A DNA stretch of 64,000 nucleotides from Lachnospiraceae bacterium (GTDB lineage: Bacteria; Bacillota; Clostridia; Lachnospirales; Lachnospiraceae), in the NCBI GenBank assembly GCA_014239155.1, contig JAAZZQ010000003.1, positions 62,001-126,000 of the forward strand. Direction: 5' to 3'. Each line of letters begins with the position of its first letter. The first letter of the stretch is position 1. The notes under the pieces were generated by a model. That model ran no database searches. It was not told the DNA's origin and saw nothing but the letters and a program-made list of their open reading frames with translations. Shown here one piece after another: positions 59,887-64,000 of this stretch. The position numbers and the translations under genes are program-made.

Positions 59887-59913
59887 TATTTCCACCCTTC
59901 TTTCACAACACAC

Positions 59914-60795
59914 TTAAATAAAAAAATGTTTATATGGAATTGTATTTACAACTGGATGGTTCACACCATGAAATTGGCAGCCATCTTCCCCATAACAAGT
60001 TCCATGATCGGAACAGCATATTACAAATGTATCACCCCGCAGTTTTTTCCATTCCGCAAATAATCTACCCAATTCCCCATCCACATACCGAAGCGCCGCC
60101 GCGTGGCTCTGAAGGCTGTCTGCGGATGCACCCTCAAGATAAAAGTAATTTGGATAATGAATCGCATCCACATTCAAGTACATAAAAATATGCTGTTCAG
60201 AATTTGCCTCGGCGACTTTTTTCAAGATAAAATCCACTTGATTTTTTGTGCTGTTTTTCACCGGGCAGCCAAAAGATGGATTCCAATAGCTTTTCTGAAA
60301 ATAAGATGGAAATACCTTTCCTAAATCTGAACGCTTATCAAAAAATGCCACTCCGCCTACACACCATGTATCATAACCGTCCTTCTCAAGCCCTTCCATA
60401 ATTGTACTTCCAGAAAATCCATAGGCTCCCTTTGGCGTCTTATTTCCCAGTCCAATCGCTTTTGGAAAAAATAAAAGCTCCCTGTCGGTCACATTTTTCG
60501 CTTCAAATGGACAAGGTAAAAATCCAGCAAACATCGCATGATGCGAAGGATAGGTAAAATTCCCCGGTGCCTGCCGCTTCTGCCATAGTCCATATTGATT
60601 CAAAACAGGTGTATTGCCAGAAGCCTCCTCCTGCACTGCCACATCATAGCGCAGCGTATCCAAACATATAAACAAAATGTCAGAAGTTCCTACTACCTGC
60701 GTCATATCCACCGAAGGTTTTTGCTCCTTTCGACCAGAGGTAAACAGGCGAAATGGTACTTCCTGTGCCGTCGATCTGACTATGTCTTCACTCAT
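59914..60795 (-). CDS. STM4013-type sulfatase/phosphoesterase
   Basis: 293 residues of the alkaline phosphatase superfamily: DILFICLDTLRYDVAVQEEA gives the metal and nucleophile (Thr) region, then YPSHHAMFAGFLP, and a C-terminal FVICCSDHGTCYGEDGCQFH with metal ligands DH and H. The substrate is unknown. It overlaps no neighbour but lies 16 bases after the ATP-grasp gene, in the fixed STM4014-4013-4012-4011 order. Confidence 0.85.
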   Translation of the reverse strand: MSEDIVRSTAQEVPFRLFTSGRKEQKPSVDMTQVVGTSDILFICLDTLRYDVAVQEEASGNTPVLNQYGLWQKRQAPGNFTYPSHHAMFAGFLPCPFEAKNVTDRELLFFPKAIGLGNKTPKGAYGFSGSTIMEGLEKDGYDTWCVGGVAFFDKRSDLGKVFPSYFQKSYWNPSFGCPVKNSTKNQVDFILKKVAEANSEQHIFMYLNVDAIHYPNYFYLEGASADSLQSHAAALRYVDGELGRLFAEWKKLRGDTFVICCSDHGTCYGEDGCQFHGVNHPVVNTIPYKHFFI

Positions 60796-60811
60796 TTTCT
60801 ACTCTCCATTT

Positions 60812-61870
60812 CTATGAACAATCCCTTTTCATTTTTTGCAACCATTCCTTCATCATCTGTACTTGTCGACGGTAAATCTTATTTTCATGATAAATATCCT
60901 GATAAATTAAATCACCCTGTGCATTCATCTCTATAATCCTTGGTCGCATACTTCCTTTTTCCAATAAAATGTCAATCCCTGCACTCCGAAGCCCCGGATA
61001 GAGAGCCATACTTTCCCTACACAACTGCGTTATTTCCTCAAAAGTATGTTTTGGTAGTCCCAGCGTGGCAACATCTACAGGGTGGTTATTCAAATGAAGA
61101 TTGGTAATAGGACCTTTTGAAAGTCTTGCCAACAAAAAATCCAATTGCCCGTCCTGCACCACTGCTCGCAAATCATAGGAATAACCTTGATATTCTGTCT
61201 TGGTATACCACCGCTCCACAATGCAGCCCAGCTCCAAAATCCGATTGAGCAAAGGAATGATTTCCTCTGTTTTAGAAAAACGCCGCAGACGCTTGGTATT
61301 CACAAACGAAGAATCATCCTGCAATAAAGCACATGTATAGAGTGCCATCTGCCCTGTCTGCAATTGCCAGCGCAACGCAGATACTCCTGCTGCGCCAGAG
61401 CCTTTTACTGGTTTAATAAACACCTGATGAACCCGCTGTTTGCGCATTTCCTCAAAAAGCAATTCCACTGTGCATGTTCCAGTGTCTGAGCTAACTGGTA
61501 TTTGCATCGCTTCTGTCACACATATACCTGCCCGCTGCAACTTAGCTTTGCATGTTCTTTTGTCCAGCAATTCGGTAATTGCGGAAGGTGTATTTAAAAA
61601 TATAATCTCCTGCGTCCGCGCTAAGCGGTCCAAATTTTGAAGCTGTTGTATATATGTATCAGCCAGCCTGTTTAACTCCTCAAGAGAGCAGCTAGACCAC
61701 AAAGGTGGATCAATCTTTACAAAAAGTGCTTCTGCGTTAGGAAGACAATTCTGCTCTGCCCAGCTTTTCCACTCTACAATTGTTACAGGCAGCCCTTTCT
61801 GTTCCGCTGCTTTTTTTAGATAAATCATTCTCTTCGTATCAGGACTGCCCAATATTACCACTTGTCTCAT
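60812..61870 (-). CDS. STM4014-type ATP-grasp protein
   Basis: 352 residues. An N-terminal VVILGSPDTKRMIYLKKAAE domain precedes an ATP-grasp core: VHQVFIKPVKGSGAAGVSAL (the glycine/lysine ATP loop), SYDLRAVVQDGQLDFLLARL, and RPRIIEMNAQGDL with the metal-binding Glu and Asn. ATP-grasp enzymes join a carboxylate to an amine or thiol. The start overlaps the end of the LRR gene by 4 bases, so translation is coupled. Confidence 0.82.
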   Translation of the reverse strand: MRQVVILGSPDTKRMIYLKKAAEQKGLPVTIVEWKSWAEQNCLPNAEALFVKIDPPLWSSCSLEELNRLADTYIQQLQNLDRLARTQEIIFLNTPSAITELLDKRTCKAKLQRAGICVTEAMQIPVSSDTGTCTVELLFEEMRKQRVHQVFIKPVKGSGAAGVSALRWQLQTGQMALYTCALLQDDSSFVNTKRLRRFSKTEEIIPLLNRILELGCIVERWYTKTEYQGYSYDLRAVVQDGQLDFLLARLSKGPITNLHLNNHPVDVATLGLPKHTFEEITQLCRESMALYPGLRSAGIDILLEKGSMRPRIIEMNAQGDLIYQDIYHENKIYRRQVQMMKEWLQKMKRDCS

Positions 61871-62754
61871 TCTGTCAATATGGGATACATATATACTTCA
61901 CCATTATAAATATCCACTTCCTCCTGATCAGAAACATCAACCTCGATTGGAAGTGCTTGCAACTTCTTCACCATCTCATCCGAAAAATAATTATGATGCA
62001 AATCCAGCTTTTTTATATTGGGATAATTTGGGATTTTTTCTAAAAGCAGTGCACCCCCTTTGTCAGACAATGTACCACTCGACAGATCCAACACACTGAT
62101 TTGCCCCATAAACTTGCTGTTTAGCACAACCTCCGTCAACTCATCCTGTATCTCACTATTGGCAATTCCAAGATATGTAAGCTCTGGAAAATCCATGTGT
62201 TCCAAAAGTTCTTTAATTGTATCTGCATCTCCATCAAAACCATACTCATCAATTCCAATAAAAAGAAGCAATTTTTTAAGTTTTGGAAACTTTGCTTTCT
62301 GAATAGATTCTATAACATCCTTTGGTAATCCTCCGCAGATAATTGTCAATGCTGTAAGCTCCTCATGACAAATATTATCTCCTAATTCCAACTCCATACT
62401 GCCCTTGATAGTCAACTCTTTTAACTGCGGCATTGCAGCCCAAATTTTACTGTAATCTCCCTGAATAATCCATGACACTTCACATTCCTCATAATCCATA
62501 TTTCCAATAAACAATTTCTGAATATGCGAGAACTTATCTGCGTTTTCCACAATAGCATCAATGATTGCCTGACAGCTTTCTCCACAGGGATCTCCCCAAC
62601 TGCCAATGGTCAGCTCATTTAAGTCTGAAAATTGTGCTGTCTCCATAATCTCCTGAATCATGTCTTCAGCACTACCATCGTCATAATCATAATAGTACGT
62701 ATTTTTGCTAACCTTAATGTTGTCCTCTTCCAATAATTCAAAATTCAAACTCAA
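61867..62754 (-). CDS. STM4015-type leucine-rich repeat protein
   Basis: 295 residues with at least six leucine-rich repeats (LNELTIGSWGD, IQKLFIGN, LKELTIKGS, LKKLLLFIGID, LTYLGIANSEI, ISVLDLSSGTL, IKKLDLHHNYF), an acidic N-terminus and a free C-terminus. The start is a TTG 8 bases after GGAGG, which also fits the length. First gene of the cluster. In an unmapped pathway it may be a scaffold or substrate for the enzymes downstream. Confidence 0.8.
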   Translation of the reverse strand: MSLNFELLEEDNIKVSKNTYYYDYDDGSAEDMIQEIMETAQFSDLNELTIGSWGDPCGESCQAIIDAIVENADKFSHIQKLFIGNMDYEECEVSWIIQGDYSKIWAAMPQLKELTIKGSMELELGDNICHEELTALTIICGGLPKDVIESIQKAKFPKLKKLLLFIGIDEYGFDGDADTIKELLEHMDFPELTYLGIANSEIQDELTEVVLNSKFMGQISVLDLSSGTLSDKGGALLLEKIPNYPNIKKLDLHHNYFSDEMVKKLQALPIEVDVSDQEEVDIYNGEVYMYPILTE

Positions 62755-62816
62755 CTGTACATCCTCCTTCTTTTAGTAGACTTTTAAAGTTCCTTCAACG
62801 ATTCCTACATAGCTCT

Positions 62817-62845
62817 ATCATACTACCATCAGTATAAATAAGCAA
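62817..62845 (-). promoter_or_regulatory. Promoter of the STM4011-4015-type cluster
   Basis: TTGCTT (62840-62845), 17-base spacer, TATGAT (62817-62822), about 60 bases before the first gene. No further promoter is obvious inside the cluster, which suggests one five-gene transcript. Confidence 0.75.
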
Positions 62846-62948
62846 TAAATTTATCGCTAAATCTGGCTTTATTTTAGAATAAATTCTAATCAAATGTTTA
62901 GGTTCTATAACTGGCAGAGCTTTAAAATACACAAAAATATATAAAAAG

Positions 62949-62981
62949 GGCTTACACCAACCCTTAATGTCAATGTAAGCC
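62949..62981 (-). terminator. Terminator of prfA
   Basis: GGCTTAC pairs with GTAAGCC around a 19-base loop, then CTTTTTAT on the minus strand, just after the prfA stop codon. Confidence 0.7.
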
Positions 62982-62993
62982 ACTCCTTTTCTA

Positions 62994-64000
62994 TTAATTC
63001 TGATTCATTTTCGCTAATTTCGCAGCTTGGTCGGCGGCGATACACGCGTCAATAATCTCTTGAATATCTCCATTCATCACTTTGTCAAGTTTGTAAATTG
63101 TAAGGTTAATGCGATGATCTGTCACGCGCCCCTGTGGGAAATTGTACGTCCGAATCTTCTCTGAACGATCGCCTGTGCCAATCTGACTTCTACGCATTTC
63201 TGCCTCCGCATCATGGCGTTGCTGTTGCTCTATATCATACAGTTTTGCTTTCAACAGTGCAAATGCTTTCGCTTTGTTTTGTAACTGCGATTTCTCTGTC
63301 TGACTATAAACCACAATTCCTGTCGGATAGTGTGTCAAACGCACCGCGGAATCAGTAGTATTGACGCACTGACCACCATTTCCTGACGCGCGCATCACGT
63401 CAATACGAATATCCTTGTCCTCAATTACAATGTCAATATCATCATCTACTTCTGGCATCACTGCCACACTAATTGTGGAAGTATGAATACGGCCTCCGGA
63501 TTCCGTTTCTGGCACACGCTGTACACGATGTACACCAGACTCATACTTCATAACAGAATAGGCTCCCTGACCCGATACCATAAAGGTAACACTCTTCATT
63601 CCACCAATGCCAATTTCTTCGCACTCCACAAGCTCCACTTTCCAGCGCCTGCCCTCCGCAAAATGCACATACATGCGATAAATCTCCGCTGCAAAAAGCG
63701 CTGCCTCATCACCGCCTGCACCTGCTCGAATTTCCACAATAACATTCTTGTCATCATTTGGATCTTTTGGCAACAACAGAATTTTCATCTGTGTCTCAAG
63801 CTCCTCAATGCGTTTTTTTGCCTCGCTTAATTCCTCCTTAAGCATCTCTTTCATTTCTTCGTCACTCTCGGATTCCAACAATGACAAGGAATCTTCCACT
63901 GTCTCATTACATTTCTTATATTCCTTATACGCCTCAACAAGTGGTGTCAAATCACTCTGTTCCTTCATTAACGCGCGAAAACGCTTCTGATCTTCAGTAA
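62994..64000 (-). CDS. prfA: Peptide chain release factor 1 (5' end outside window)
   Basis: Recognises UAG and UAA stop codons and triggers peptide release. The visible part covers about the last 335 of an expected 355-360 residues; the frame runs open through the window edge, so the ATG at 63968 is internal. Motifs: [34 protein letters not shown] with the PxT region, the catalytic GGQ loop [20 protein letters not shown], and [15 protein letters not shown]. Confidence 0.95.
   Translation of the reverse strand, partial: TEDQKRFRALMKEQSDLTPLVEAYKEYKKCNETVEDSLSLLESESDEEMKEMLKEELSEAKKRIEELETQMKILLLPKDPNDDKNVIVEIRAGAGGDEAALFAAEIYRMYVHFAEGRRWKVELVECEEIGIGGMKSVTFMVSGQGAYSVMKYESGVHRVQRVPETESGGRIHTSTISVAVMPEVDDDIDIVIEDKDIRIDVMRASGNGGQCVNTTDSAVRLTHYPTGIVVYSQTEKSQLQNKAKAFALLKAKLYDIEQQQRHDAEAEMRRSQIGTGDRSEKIRTYNFPQGRVTDHRINLTIYKLDKVMNGDIQEIIDACIAADQAAKLAKMNQN

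Overview
The window is AT-rich chromosomal DNA from a Gram-positive, spore-forming Firmicute, most likely an anaerobic member of the Lachnospiraceae (Clostridia). The evidence is the gene content (gerW/ytfJ with ytfI, Asp23, the FakA-like DAK protein, zinc-binding L28 and L32, the rpmF-yceD-plsX-acpP-rnc-smc-ftsY block), the strong AGGAGG ribosome binding sites and the purely fermentative pta. Almost everything is on the minus strand. The plus-strand exceptions are pta, rpmB, one lipoprotein and a blaI remnant.

Layout: 1-11.6 kb holds pta, degV, the asp23-fakA-like-recG operon, rpmB, a J-domain coiled-coil protein, a sporulation pair (ytfI/ytfJ), a Nudix hydrolase and a CheX-like/CheY-like pair. 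11.7-19.1 kb holds a fused SEDS glycosyltransferase/class B penicillin-binding protein, a U32 protease, zapA and ruvAB. 19.3-23.1 kb is a branched-chain amino acid operon, ilvB-ilvN-ilvN-ilvC, with two regulatory subunits; ilvA lies at 47.8-49.0 kb. 23.4-36.9 kb is mixed: two lipoproteins, DUF308 and YdcF membrane proteins, a BlaI/BlaR1-type sensor pair with a clear operator, a MutS2-like ATPase preceded by an unexplained small transcript, a hemerythrin-receiver protein, pgi and an AAC(6')-like acetyltransferase. 36.9-43.6 kb holds a zinc-ribbon protein, an ABC exporter, a hexapeptide acetyltransferase and an ECF sigma/ABC transporter operon.

The most unusual locus is 43.7-45.9 kb. A DUF2828 protein (helical N-terminus plus VWA domain, the layout of Ro60/TROVE proteins) is preceded by four short RNAs in the same orientation behind one promoter. 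Three of them have complete tRNA acceptor, D and T arms, but each is interrupted in the anticodon arm by the same module of about 40 nt: a covarying hairpin with a GAUA or GUCA tip followed by a conserved CAGCAA. The fourth carries the module inside a long closing stem without tRNA arms. This looks like an RNA-protein system related in concept to Ro60/Y RNA and is the leading candidate for something undescribed.

46.9-56.9 kb is housekeeping (yitT, ilvA, ftsY, smc, rnc, acpP, plsX, rpmF, yceD). 57.0-62.8 kb is an STM4011-STM4015-type cluster: two radical SAM proteins (one fused to a HAD domain), a sulfatase-like hydrolase, an ATP-grasp protein and a leucine-rich-repeat protein. Its product is unknown to me. 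The window ends inside prfA. Two families of palindrome-rich intergenic repeats are scattered through the window, and two copies of one of them form the 3' ends of genes in the STM4011-type cluster.
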